A stretch of DNA of 64,000 nucleotides from CAMDPA01 sp965223035 (GTDB lineage Bacteria; Pseudomonadota; Alphaproteobacteria; Rhizobiales; Hyphomicrobiaceae), in the NCBI GenBank assembly GCA_965223035.1, contig OZ244980.1:1984001-2048000 (forward strand). Reading direction: 5' to 3'. The notes beneath the pieces were generated by a model. That model was not told the DNA's origin, did no database searches, and worked only from the letters and a program-made list of their open reading frames with translations. Positions 8,939 through 16,603 of this stretch are shown here, in pieces. Both the position numbers and the translations under genes were made by a program. The number at the start of each line of letters is the position of its first letter. Position 1 is the stretch's first letter.

Positions 8939-9562
8939 CTACTCGGCGTCCGGTTGGTTTTCTGGCGCGGCGTCCTGGAACGCCTGAAGCGCGAGGCAGG
9001 CCTGTTCTGCCTCAAGCAGGCGCTGCAGGCCGGAGATGTCGGCCTTAAACCGGCGTGCGTTGTAAAGCTGCGGCATCAAGCAGATATCGGCGAGCGTAGG
9101 TTGGGCGCCGAAGCAAAACGGTCCGGATTGGTCGGCGAGCAGGGCATTGGCCGCGGTTAAACCATCCTGATTGATCTGTCGCGCCCAGGCCACCTCGTCT
9201 TGGCCGAGCGATTTGATGCGCTGCAAGACCCGGAGATTTTGCAGCGGATGCGTATCGCAGGCGATGGCCAGGGCGAAGGCGCGCACCTTGGCTCGCTGGA
9301 TGGGATCGGCCGGCAGCAGCGGGGGCTCGGGATGGGTTTGCTCCAACCAATCGATGATCGCAAGCGATTGGGTCAGCACCGTGCCATCGTCGAGCACCAG
9401 CGCGGGTACTAAGCCCTGCGGGTTGATCTGCAGATAGTCGGGCGAGCGTTGCTCGCCGTGCCGCAGGTGGCAGGATTGATGCTCGACCTTGATGCCCTTG
9501 ATGTTGAGCGCGATCCGCGTGCGGTAGGCGGCGCCGCTGCGGTAGTAGCCAACAAGCTTCAT
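8939..9562 (-). CDS. maiA: Zeta-class glutathione S-transferase, maleylacetoacetate/maleylpyruvate isomerase
   Basis: A 207-aa two-domain GST. The start at 9562 (MKLVGYYRSGAAYRTRIALN) follows GAGG about 7 nt upstream and matches the usual N terminus; an upstream in-frame start at 9634 is less likely. The N-terminal thioredoxin-like domain carries the glutathione-site segment NPQGLVPALVLDDG and TQSLAIIDWLE. The helical domain has the zeta-class CDTHPLQNLRVLQRI segment and DICLMPQLYNARRF. Enzymes of this class isomerise maleylacetoacetate (tyrosine breakdown) or maleylpyruvate (gentisate breakdown). The adjacent 3-hydroxybenzoate-6-hydroxylase-like gene favours maleylpyruvate, but sequence reading alone cannot decide. 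Confidence 0.88.
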   Translation of the reverse strand: MKLVGYYRSGAAYRTRIALNIKGIKVEHQSCHLRHGEQRSPDYLQINPQGLVPALVLDDGTVLTQSLAIIDWLEQTHPEPPLLPADPIQRAKVRAFALAIACDTHPLQNLRVLQRIKSLGQDEVAWARQINQDGLTAANALLADQSGPFCFGAQPTLADICLMPQLYNARRFKADISGLQRLLEAEQACLALQAFQDAAPENQPDAE

Positions 9563-9684
9563 GCGTAACCTCATTTTCAAGCGCGGCGACGGGGCTGGCC
9601 GGTCGGATGCTTTCGGCTTGCTAAATGAGCGCATTGGGCGGATGGCGTCAACGATGCCTCGATCGGCACCGGCCGGTGCAACGC

Positions 9685-9715
9685 AAAGGGGCGGAGCGCT
9701 GTCAAGCTCCGCCCC
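9685..9715 (-). terminator. Rho-independent terminator of the hsp20-DUF1150 pair
   Basis: A 10-bp perfect stem, GGGGCGGAGC and its complement, with an 8-nt loop (9688-9715), followed on the minus strand by TTTGCGTT. It lies 50 nt past the DUF1150 gene stop. The T run is short, so it may be a weak terminator or a transcript-stabilising hairpin. Confidence 0.6.
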
Positions 9716-9764
9716 AGGGAATGTTTAGGCACAGCGCCGCAGCCGCCAGGCGCGGCTGCTCGAT

Positions 9765-10058
9765 TTAGTGCAAGCTGGCCAACTCCAACTCGTCGCCCAT
9801 GGCATGGCCGATGGCGGCCTGCAGGGTGTCGGTCAGCGCAATCGGTGTCCCGTCAGCAGCCTGCAGAGCGTAAAGGTTGATCCCGGAAGGGACATCTTCG
9901 ACCGAGGGGTACATGCGTTTCGCCTCGTCGGAGGACATGACCTTGATATAGGCAACCTGGCCCCCTCCCAGCGCGGCAAACTCAAGTGTGCTCATCACCG
10001 GCTCTACCGTTTCCATTTCATTCTGCATGTCGGGAAGGCTCTCATTTTTCTTGCTCAT
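9765..10058 (-). CDS. DUF1150 family protein
   Basis: A 97-aa protein with the DUF1150 core: FAALGGGQVAYIKVMSSDEAKRMYP, GINLYALQAADGTPIALTD, ending in a short acidic tail. The family is largely confined to alphaproteobacteria and is characteristically encoded next to small heat-shock protein genes, as here (125 nt downstream of hsp20). It has no signal peptide or membrane helix. The start follows a GGAGG-type ribosome site (CCTCC at 10069-10073 on the plus strand). Function is unknown; co-transcription with hsp20 suggests a stress-related role, which is inference from position. Confidence 0.9.
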   Translation of the reverse strand: MSKKNESLPDMQNEMETVEPVMSTLEFAALGGGQVAYIKVMSSDEAKRMYPSVEDVPSGINLYALQAADGTPIALTDTLQAAIGHAMGDELELASLH

Positions 10059-10183
10059 GACGCCTTACCTCCTTTTGTTGCATGGGCGCGCCTACCGCGC
10101 TTGGGTCGATGGGTGAGCCAATGCAACCCAAACCATCTCATAGCGCACCATTCTATCCAATGCTCCCCTGAGCCCGAGAGCGC

Positions 10184-10621
10184 TTAATCAGATCTATCGC
10201 TGCCACCGATCTTTATCGATCGTACGAGGCGCTCTGGCTCCAGTCGCACCAGATCGATGGACAGAAGGCCATTCGCAAGGTCAGCTGATCGTGCCTCGAT
10301 TCCATCCGCCAATACAAACATTCGTTGGAACTGGCGCGCCGCAATACCACGGTACAAGTAGTCTCGTTCCTGGTCGTCGACCTGTTTGCCGCGGATCGTG
10401 AGTTGCCGGTCTTCAACAGTCACGTCGAGCTCATCACGGGTGAAGCCGGCGACGGCCAATGTGATGCGCAGCCGTTCCTGGCCGTTCTCATCGGACCTAA
10501 TACGCTCGATGTTGTAGGGCGGGTAGCCCTCCGCGGACGACTTACCAACGCGATCGACCAGTCGCTCTATTTCGTCGAAGCCCAGCAAGAGCGGGCTTGA
10601 TAGCATTGACATCCGCGCCAT
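10184..10621 (-). CDS. Small heat-shock protein, Hsp20/alpha-crystallin family
   Basis: A 145-aa chaperone. ATG 10621 is preferred because GAGG sits 2 nt upstream and the N terminus (MARMSMLSSPLLLGFDEIERLVDRV) matches alphaproteobacterial Hsp20 proteins. The alpha-crystallin domain covers about residues 35-135: YPPYNIERI, LAVAGFTRDELDVTVEDRQLTIRGKQ, and LYRGIAARQFQRMFVLADGIE, with the conserved A-x-x-x-G-x-L core represented by ADLANGLLSIDL. It holds unfolded proteins in the cytoplasm under heat stress. A sigma-32-like promoter lies about 108 nt upstream. Confidence 0.93.
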   Translation of the reverse strand: MARMSMLSSPLLLGFDEIERLVDRVGKSSAEGYPPYNIERIRSDENGQERLRITLAVAGFTRDELDVTVEDRQLTIRGKQVDDQERDYLYRGIAARQFQRMFVLADGIEARSADLANGLLSIDLVRLEPERLVRSIKIGGSDRSD

Positions 10622-10728
10622 GTCCTCAAAGCCCTTTGTGAAAGCGACCTTGGTTGCCGAGCGGGTCCAAAAGCGGCCCCCGCCCACGGGTCAGAGCATC
10701 TCATATTCGCTCCGCCGCTACCCTCGAC

Positions 10729-10757
10729 TATATGGGGGCTGACTAGATTGATTCAAC
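10729..10757 (-). promoter_or_regulatory. Probable heat-shock (RpoH) promoter of hsp20
   Basis: On the minus strand GTTGAAT (10751-10757) is followed 13 nt later by CCCCATATA (10729-10737). This resembles the sigma-32 pattern CTTGAA, 12-15 nt, CCCCAT-T. It points toward the hsp20 gene and would give a leader of about 100 nt, long enough for a thermosensor, although I could not establish a ROSE-type fold. Confidence 0.6.
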
Positions 10758-10794
10758 TGACTGTGGCCGCTGTGCAATAGGCGGATGTTGCCGC

Positions 10795-12045
10795 TCAACC
10801 AGGCGCGCTCAAGGCTTGGCTTGCGCGCGCCGGCGCGGCAGCCGTTTCGTCGACGGGAACGCGCACCAGGATGCGGTGGATGCACCACGCGAACGTGGCG
10901 AGCAGCAGCAAGAACCCCGGTTGCAGAGCCGTTCTCTCGGCGATCGCGGTGATGAAGCCGGGCGCTGCGAACAGCACCACCAGCATCACCCGTTCAGCTC
11001 TCTTGGAGCCGTGTTCGATCAGATCTCGCGCAATGATGGCCAATGGAATGGCCAAGATCGCCAGCTCGTAGTCAAACGTATAGGGCGACAATAGCAAGGT
11101 GGCGGTGACTAAGGTGGCACCGGCTAACGGCGTCGGGCCATAGCGATGCCAGACCACGACGGTGACAATGGCCGCTCCCGCAGCCACAACAATCTGCACG
11201 GCGTAGGCAACCGGCAAGCTGACACCCAGTTTGGCGGCAAAGATGAACGCGCTCGGCATCTTGGCCCAAGGCAGCGCGCCAGTTTCCATGACGGTGCGGA
11301 CCACCGAGGTGTTGGCCAGGAAAACGGCCCACAGGTCGGTGCCCAACACGGCTGTCGCCAGGCCAGCGAAGGCAGCGACCGTTATGCCTGCCGCCGCGAA
11401 GGTGCGCCAGCGGCCGGTGACGGCCAGGGCCAATGGGAACAGAAGGCCGAGCTGCGGTTTAAACGCCAGCAGCCCGATCAGAATGCCGGCCAGGATCGGG
11501 CGCTTATCGAGCGTCAACAGCGCGCCGGCGATCAGCGCGGCTGACAACAGCGAGTTCTGACCGTGCAACAGGCAGATGAATGTCGCTGGAAACGCGAGCA
11601 GCAGGAAGGTGGGTTCGCGCCAGGGAACCAACGGGCGCATCGCCAGTAAGAAGGCGACGAGCGTCAGGGTGACGAAGACGGTGAGGGACACCAGGTACGG
11701 CATCGCCGCCAACGCGGCAGCGAGCAGCTGGAACGTGGGTGGATAATGCCACAAGAAGATCATGTCGCTCGCCGGCACGGCGATCCGTTGGGCGGCAAAG
11801 ATGGTGGCTGGATCGAAGGCGCCGGCAGCGTTGCCGTCAAGCGTGATGAGGCCTGCGCTCCAGAATGTGATGAAGTCGTAGCCGAACGGCTTGCCGGAGG
11901 GATCAACCAGCTGCGGCGATGCAATAATAAGACAGGCGATGCCCAAGGCATAAAGCGCCACGGCGAGCCGCGTATAACTACTGAGGCGTGCCGGATCGCC
12001 CAAAGTCCCCAAATCGCGCATCGACGCCGTGCTCCCGTTGGTCAT
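10795..12045 (-). CDS. GT87 (DUF2029) family polyprenol-phosphate-dependent membrane glycosyltransferase
   Basis: A 416-aa multi-pass membrane protein with about ten hydrophobic helices. It shows the GT87/DUF2029 pattern: GYDFITFWSAGLITLDG with an acidic residue after the first helix, FLWHYPPTFQLLAAAL, and later LLAFKPQLGLLFPLAL and LLLSPYTFDYELAILAIPL. Such enzymes transfer mannose or arabinose from a polyprenyl-phosphate sugar outside the inner membrane. It is transcribed away from the HAD-UbiA/DprE1/DprE2/GtrA genes that begin 222 nt away, so it is a good candidate to use the lipid-linked sugar they would make. The family call is firm; arabinose as donor sugar is inference from the neighbours. 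Confidence 0.82.
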   Translation of the reverse strand: MTNGSTASMRDLGTLGDPARLSSYTRLAVALYALGIACLIIASPQLVDPSGKPFGYDFITFWSAGLITLDGNAAGAFDPATIFAAQRIAVPASDMIFLWHYPPTFQLLAAALAAMPYLVSLTVFVTLTLVAFLLAMRPLVPWREPTFLLLAFPATFICLLHGQNSLLSAALIAGALLTLDKRPILAGILIGLLAFKPQLGLLFPLALAVTGRWRTFAAAGITVAAFAGLATAVLGTDLWAVFLANTSVVRTVMETGALPWAKMPSAFIFAAKLGVSLPVAYAVQIVVAAGAAIVTVVVWHRYGPTPLAGATLVTATLLLSPYTFDYELAILAIPLAIIARDLIEHGSKRAERVMLVVLFAAPGFITAIAERTALQPGFLLLLATFAWCIHRILVRVPVDETAAAPARASQALSAPG

Positions 12046-12267
12046 CGGGCCTAGAGAACCATGAATTATTGGATTGAGGGTTAAACGGGTCTGCCCGTGC
12101 CCACGCCGCCGCGCCCGTCGCCGTCGGTCATCGCTGGTCGCCGAAACCGGCGCTAAGCAATTCGTAACTCTGACCGCGCATCACTACCAGACTGAATGTT
12201 AGCTCCGATGCCGCCCAGCGCTCTCACCGGCTGTGGCAACGGCGTTTGGCAATTTTGAAGGGTCCAG

Positions 12268-13749
12268 ATGTCGGCAGTGGTTGCCAAAACACCGAGCAAT
12301 GCAGCCGCCGGGTTCGCCATGTCGCGCCCAGCGGCTCTGCCGTTGATCGTGGACCTTGACGACTTCCTGCTGTGCGCCGATCTCGATATCGAACGGGTCA
12401 TCGCTGAGCTCGAGGCCAGCGTTCGGCGCATGGGCCGTGCCGTTCGCCCTGCCCGCGAGCCGGATGCGGATCGACCCGACCCGGCCAGCGTCGCGCTTTA
12501 TGCGCGCCAGGGCGTCGACGTCTCGCAGGTGCCGCTGCAACAGAGCCTCGTCGACTATATCAGCATGTGCGCAGAGGCCGGGCGGCAGGTTCATCTGATC
12601 GGCTCGGTCGACCAACAGATCGTTGAGGCGTTAGCGAAACGGATCGGCGGCATCGTCGGTGCCTGCGGAGCGGTTCCCGGCCAGCCGCTCGGCGCGGCGG
12701 ACAAGGCAGCACAGGTGCAGCGCCGCTGGCCCGGCGGCTTTGTCTATGCAGGCCGTGATGCGGCGTTGCTGCAAGCGGCCACCGCCGTGGTGATGGCCAA
12801 GGGCGAACCGAACGGTCATCGGGTGAAGGCCGCGGGCGGCACGGTCGAAGCCGAAATCGACATACCCTCACCGGGCCTTGCGACCTGGATCAAGGCACTG
12901 CGTTGCCACCAATGGTCGAAAAACGCGCTGTTGCTCGTGCCACTGCTGTTGGGGCATGCCTATACGGACCCGGTTGCGGTCATCAGCTGTCTGGCGGGAT
13001 TGCTGCTGGTGAGCGTGCTGGCGTCGGGGACCTATCTCGTCAACGATATTCTCGACCTCGATGCCGATCGCAGGCACGCGAGCAAACGCAATCGGCCGTT
13101 GGCACGCGGCGACATCAAAGTCCGCACCGCGATCGGCGTGGCAGCGACTGGCATCGTCTGCAGTCTGGGCGCGGCGTTGGCGTTGTCCCCGTTGTTCTTC
13201 GTGATGTTGGCGGGCTATCTCGTCACCACGTTGGCCTACTCGCTGTTCTTGAAGCGCATGATGCTGGTCGACGTGTTCGTGCTTGCGGTGCTGTTCACGA
13301 GCCGGGTGGCGATGGGCATCGCGCTGGCCGGCGTGACCGCCTCGCCGTGGTTGCTGACCTTTACCATGTTCTTTTTCCTGTCGTTGTCGCTGGCCAAGCG
13401 GCACGTGGAGGTCGTCAACGCCCATCAAGCCGGCGTGATGCGCATTGCCGGACGGGACTACCAAGCGAGCGATTTGCCGCTGACGGTGGCGCTCGGCGTC
13501 GGCTGTAACGCCGTGGCGATGCTGGTGATGTTCTTATATCTGACCAATGACGCGATGCCGGCCGGCTACTACGCCCAGCCCTATTGGCTGTGGGTGGCCG
13601 CGTTTGTCGTGTTCTTGTGGTCGCTGCGGATCTGGGGGCTGAGCCACCGCGGACAGCTCAATGCCGATCCGGTCGCGTTCGCCATCCGCGACAAGGTTAG
13701 CCTCTCGCTGGGCGCTGTCGTTGCCGTTGTGTTCGGTTTGGCGATTTAG
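12268..13749 (+). CDS. UbiA-family prenyltransferase with N-terminal HAD-like domain (decaprenyl-phosphate phosphoribosyltransferase type)
   Basis: A 493-aa fusion. Residues 15-185 resemble a HAD phosphatase (motif I DLDDFLL, motif II LIGSVDQQ, a lysine in DKAAQV), but the usual DGT of motif I is DDF and the motif IV GD is altered to YAGRDAA. Residues 205-493 are a UbiA prenyltransferase with about nine helices: first Asp motif NDILDLDADRRH followed by KRNRPLARGDI, second region SLAKRHVEVVNA and AGRDYQASDLPL. These match enzymes that attach phosphoribose to decaprenyl phosphate (mycobacterial Rv3806c, Azorhizobium NoeC). AAGGG precedes ATG 12268. It is followed 15 nt later by a DprE1-like oxidase, supporting this role. 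Confidence 0.85.
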   Translation: MSAVVAKTPSNAAAGFAMSRPAALPLIVDLDDFLLCADLDIERVIAELEASVRRMGRAVRPAREPDADRPDPASVALYARQGVDVSQVPLQQSLVDYISMCAEAGRQVHLIGSVDQQIVEALAKRIGGIVGACGAVPGQPLGAADKAAQVQRRWPGGFVYAGRDAALLQAATAVVMAKGEPNGHRVKAAGGTVEAEIDIPSPGLATWIKALRCHQWSKNALLLVPLLLGHAYTDPVAVISCLAGLLLVSVLASGTYLVNDILDLDADRRHASKRNRPLARGDIKVRTAIGVAATGIVCSLGAALALSPLFFVMLAGYLVTTLAYSLFLKRMMLVDVFVLAVLFTSRVAMGIALAGVTASPWLLTFTMFFFLSLSLAKRHVEVVNAHQAGVMRIAGRDYQASDLPLTVALGVGCNAVAMLVMFLYLTNDAMPAGYYAQPYWLWVAAFVVFLWSLRIWGLSHRGQLNADPVAFAIRDKVSLSLGAVVAVVFGLAI

Positions 13750-13764
13750 AGCCGGAGGTCGGTC

Positions 13765-15096
13765 ATGGCAGCGTTCGATCAGCGTCGCACCATCACCTCC
13801 TGGGGCCGCGTCAAACGCCACGCCGCTGCCGTCGCACGGCCGAGCTTTCGCGACGAGATTCCCGCTCTTTTGCATACGACCGAGGCCGGCTCGGTGCTCG
13901 GCGTCGGGTTGGGCCGCTCCTACGGCGACAGTGGGCTCAATCGTGGTGGGCGACATGTGGACATGACCGGCGTCGATCGGATCATGGTCTTCGACAAGAC
14001 CACCGGCGTGCTGCGGGCCGAGGCCGGCCTCACCGTGTCGGATCTGCTCCGGATCACGGTGCCGGCCGGCTTTTTCCTGCCGACGACGCCCGGCACCCGC
14101 TTCGTCACACTAGGTGGCGCCGTCGCCAACGATGTCCACGGTAAAAATCATCATCGCGCCGGGACCTTGGGGTGCGCGTTGACCCGCCTGGGGCTTTATC
14201 GGTCGGATCTCGGCGCGGTGGAGATCGCGCCGGACCAGCATGGCGCACTGTTTAACGCCACCATTGGTGGGCTTGGGCTGACCGGGCTGATCACGTGGGT
14301 CGAACTCACGCTGCAGCCGATCCGCAGCGGCTACCTTGCGGCCGAGACAATTCCGTTTGGTGGCTACCAGGAATTTTTGGCGCTGGCGGACGCCAGTGCG
14401 CAGGATTGGGAACATACCGTCGCCTGGATCGACTGCACCGGCGGCGCCGGCGGGACCGGCTCGCGCGGATTGTTCACGCGCGCCAATTGGCTCGCGGACG
14501 GCGCGCTTGACGCCCACGACGACCAAACCCTGGCCAGCTTACCGCTGGAGCTGCCGGCGGTGGTGATGAATCCATTTTCCATCAAGGTGTTCAATTCGCT
14601 TTATTTCGCCGCTGGCGCGCGTCGCCAGCAGGCACGACGGGTGCATTACGCACCGTTCTTTTATCCGCTCGACGCGGTGCGCAATTGGAACAAGGCCTAT
14701 GGCCGGCGCGGCTTTTACCAGTACCAATGCGTGGTGCCGCCAGCCGCGGCTGACCGGGCGATCCCTGAGATGCTGGCGGAGATCGCGCGCAGCGGACAAG
14801 GGTCTTGCCTGGCTGTGCTCAAGACGTTCGGAACGCGACGCTCACCGGGACTGCTTTCATTTCCCTTCGAAGGCGTGACGTTGGCGTTGGATTTTCCCAA
14901 CCGCGCCGCGCGCACCTACGCGCTGTTTGACCGGCTCGATGCGATCGTAATGGCCGCGAAGGGTCGCCTTTATCCAGCCAAGGACGGGCGCATGCCGGCC
15001 CAGATGTTTCGCGACGGTTACCCTGAGCTCGATCAATTCGCAGCCCACGTCGACCCGAAGTTTCAATCCGATTTCTGGCGGAGGACCATGACATGA
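13765..15096 (+). CDS. FAD-linked oxidase, DprE1-like (decaprenylphosphoryl-ribose 2'-oxidase type)
   Basis: A 443-aa vanillyl-alcohol-oxidase-type flavoprotein. FAD-binding motifs are very close to DprE1: SWGRVKRHAA at the start, VGLGRSYGDSGLNRGG, VDMTGVDRI, PGTRFVTLGGAVANDVHGKNHHRAGTLG (split here from residue about 110), and the C-terminal YPLDAVRNWNKAYG, FYQYQCVVP and RLYPAKDGRMPAQMF. In mycobacteria DprE1 oxidises decaprenyl-phosphoryl-ribose at C2 before DprE2 reduces it to arabinose; NoeH is the Azorhizobium counterpart. GGAGG lies 6 nt before ATG 13765. Its stop overlaps the start of the SDR gene (ATGA), as expected for a coupled enzyme pair. Confidence 0.88.
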   Translation: MAAFDQRRTITSWGRVKRHAAAVARPSFRDEIPALLHTTEAGSVLGVGLGRSYGDSGLNRGGRHVDMTGVDRIMVFDKTTGVLRAEAGLTVSDLLRITVPAGFFLPTTPGTRFVTLGGAVANDVHGKNHHRAGTLGCALTRLGLYRSDLGAVEIAPDQHGALFNATIGGLGLTGLITWVELTLQPIRSGYLAAETIPFGGYQEFLALADASAQDWEHTVAWIDCTGGAGGTGSRGLFTRANWLADGALDAHDDQTLASLPLELPAVVMNPFSIKVFNSLYFAAGARRQQARRVHYAPFFYPLDAVRNWNKAYGRRGFYQYQCVVPPAAADRAIPEMLAEIARSGQGSCLAVLKTFGTRRSPGLLSFPFEGVTLALDFPNRAARTYALFDRLDAIVMAAKGRLYPAKDGRMPAQMFRDGYPELDQFAAHVDPKFQSDFWRRTMT

Positions 15097-15851
15097 GAAC
15101 CGGTACAGAGCGGCGACGGATCGTTGCGCTGGGCGCGCTGTCGGCGATGGGCGAGGCAACCTTGAGGCTTTATGCGGAAGAAGGCGCGCGCATCGTGCTG
15201 GCCGGCCGCAGCCGCCCGCGTCTTGTCGGGTTGGCAAACGATCTTGAAGCGCGCGGCGCGACATCGACCGTGGTGTGGCCGATCGATCTGTCCGCCTGCG
15301 AGGATCCGCACGCGGAACTGGAGCGGATGGCCGGCGCCATCGGCGGTATCGACGGTGTCTTGGTGTTCTACGGAACGCTGGGTGACAATGCGCTGGCTGA
15401 AAAGGACCTGGCCGAGGCCAGGCGCATCCTGCGCACCAATTTCATGAGCGCGGCTGAATGGTGCCTGGCTGCCGCCGACATGATCGAGGTGCAGGGCCAT
15501 GGCTCATTGGTGGTGATCGGCTCGGTGGCCGGCGATCGTGGTCGTCAGTCAAACTACATCTATGGAGCCGCCAAAGGCGGGCTTGGCCTGCTGGTCCAAG
15601 GCCTTGCGCACCGGCTGGCGCCGAGCGGCGGCCGGGCGGTGGTGGTCAAACCGGGCTTTGTCGATACGCCGATGACGGAAGGGATGAATAAGCAGGGCCC
15701 GTTGTGGGCCAAGCCCCCCGCCATTGCCAAGATCATCAAGCGGGCCGTCGATCGCGGCGCGCCCGTGGTTTACGCGCCCGGGTTCTGGCGCTGGATCATG
15801 TTGGCGATCCGGGCCGTGCCATCCCAAGTGTTTCACAAAACCAAGCTTTGA
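15093..15851 (+). CDS. Short-chain dehydrogenase/reductase, DprE2-like
   Basis: A 252-aa SDR whose ATG overlaps the DprE1-like gene's stop (ATGA), with GGAGG at 15080-15084. The cofactor-binding turn is atypical (LGALSAMGEA rather than TGxxxGxG), as in DprE2-type proteins. The active site is visible: Ser in VIGSVAGDRG, and Tyr and Lys in YIYGAAKGGL. The C terminus ends with a hydrophobic, membrane-associating segment (FWRWIMLAIRAVPSQVF) and KTKL, typical of this subfamily. It would reduce the keto intermediate made by the upstream oxidase to polyprenyl-phosphoryl-arabinose, using NADH or NADPH. The assignment depends on the gene pair; the SDR fold itself is certain. Confidence 0.85.
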   Translation: MRTGTERRRIVALGALSAMGEATLRLYAEEGARIVLAGRSRPRLVGLANDLEARGATSTVVWPIDLSACEDPHAELERMAGAIGGIDGVLVFYGTLGDNALAEKDLAEARRILRTNFMSAAEWCLAAADMIEVQGHGSLVVIGSVAGDRGRQSNYIYGAAKGGLGLLVQGLAHRLAPSGGRAVVVKPGFVDTPMTEGMNKQGPLWAKPPAIAKIIKRAVDRGAPVVYAPGFWRWIMLAIRAVPSQVFHKTKL

Positions 15852-15866
15852 GCGTGTCTGCCGTCT

Positions 15867-15930
15867 CTAGATCATCGTGCCTTAAATCGGAACCGCAAAG
15901 CCGATTCCGATTAAAGGCAGGTTGCTCTAG
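15867..15930. repeat. CTAG-bounded hairpin element (family 1, copy 2)
   Basis: Same element as at 7083 and in the same orientation: CTAG, ATCATCGTGCC, TTAAATCGGAACCG, loop, the inverted arm with one mismatch (CCGATTCCGATTAAA), GGCAGGTTGCT, CTAG. It separates the SDR gene from the GtrA gene. Confidence 0.88.
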
Positions 15931-15958
15931 CCAGGCGTTGTCTCAGCGCGCCAACCCT

Positions 15959-16414
15959 ATGAATCGCCAAATGACACTGACGAGCGCTATACCAAAACGC
16001 TCCACGGCACTGCGGCAGGCTTTTCAGCGGTTGCCGGCGATCGTCCGTTTCCTTGCGCTCGGTGGCCTTTCCGCCGCGGTCAATCTGGTTGCTCGGTTCG
16101 CCATGCAGCCGATCATCGGCTTTGAGACCGCGGTGATTGTCGCCTATCTGATCGGTATGGTCGTTGCCTACAACTTGTTCCGGCTGTTCGTGTTCGGTGC
16201 CTCGACGCGCGGGGTCGGCTCCGAGTTTTGGCGCTTCACCGTGGTCAATCTGGTGTCGCTGGCCTTGGTTTGGTGCGTGAGCGTCGGGCTGGCGCGCCTG
16301 GTGTTCCCGGCGCTGGCGTTTACCTGGTATGCCGATGATCTCGCCCATCTGATCGGCCTTCTTTGTCCCAGCATCTCCAGTTGGATCGGTCACAAGCGCT
16401 ATACGTTCAGCTGA
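15959..16414 (+). CDS. GtrA family membrane protein
   Basis: A 151-aa protein with four predicted membrane helices. ATG 15959 starts after the hairpin repeat. The GtrA signature is spread along the chain: IVRFLALGGLSAAVNLVARF in helix 1, VAYLIGMVVAYNLFRLFVF in helix 2, FWRFTVVNLVSLALVW in helix 3 and SISSWIGHKRYTF at the end, matching the family's terminal N-F-x-x-x-R-x-W-V/T-F region. GtrA proteins help move polyprenyl-linked sugars across the inner membrane. In mycobacteria a GtrA-like protein (Rv3789) is encoded beside DprE1/DprE2, so its presence here fits a lipid-linked arabinose pathway. Confidence 0.85.
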   Translation: MNRQMTLTSAIPKRSTALRQAFQRLPAIVRFLALGGLSAAVNLVARFAMQPIIGFETAVIVAYLIGMVVAYNLFRLFVFGASTRGVGSEFWRFTVVNLVSLALVWCVSVGLARLVFPALAFTWYADDLAHLIGLLCPSISSWIGHKRYTFS

Positions 16415-16439
16415 CCCCGGATCGGGAACATGCCGGTCG

Positions 16440-16500
16440 CCCATGCAAGCGTGCAAAGCGGTGGCCGGGTGGGGAGCGGGATGGTCCCAGCGCCTGCGGA
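16440..16500. repeat. Family 2 intergenic repeat (degenerate copy)
   Basis: The stretch GGCCGGGTGGGGAGCGGGATGGTCCCAGC, split over 16462-16491, resembles the GCGGGA-GGTTCCAGC half of the second repeat family (compare 49100-49165 and 61095-61136). It fills most of the gap between the GtrA and MetE-like genes. Boundaries are approximate. Confidence 0.5.
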
Positions 16501-16603
16501 AACCCATTGGCAGCAGGACCAAGACCGTCGCCAAACGTTCTCGACGAACAACACGGGCTGTGCCAGCCTAACGGCCAACCACCACCAGTTCAGAGGCTGC
16601 ACC

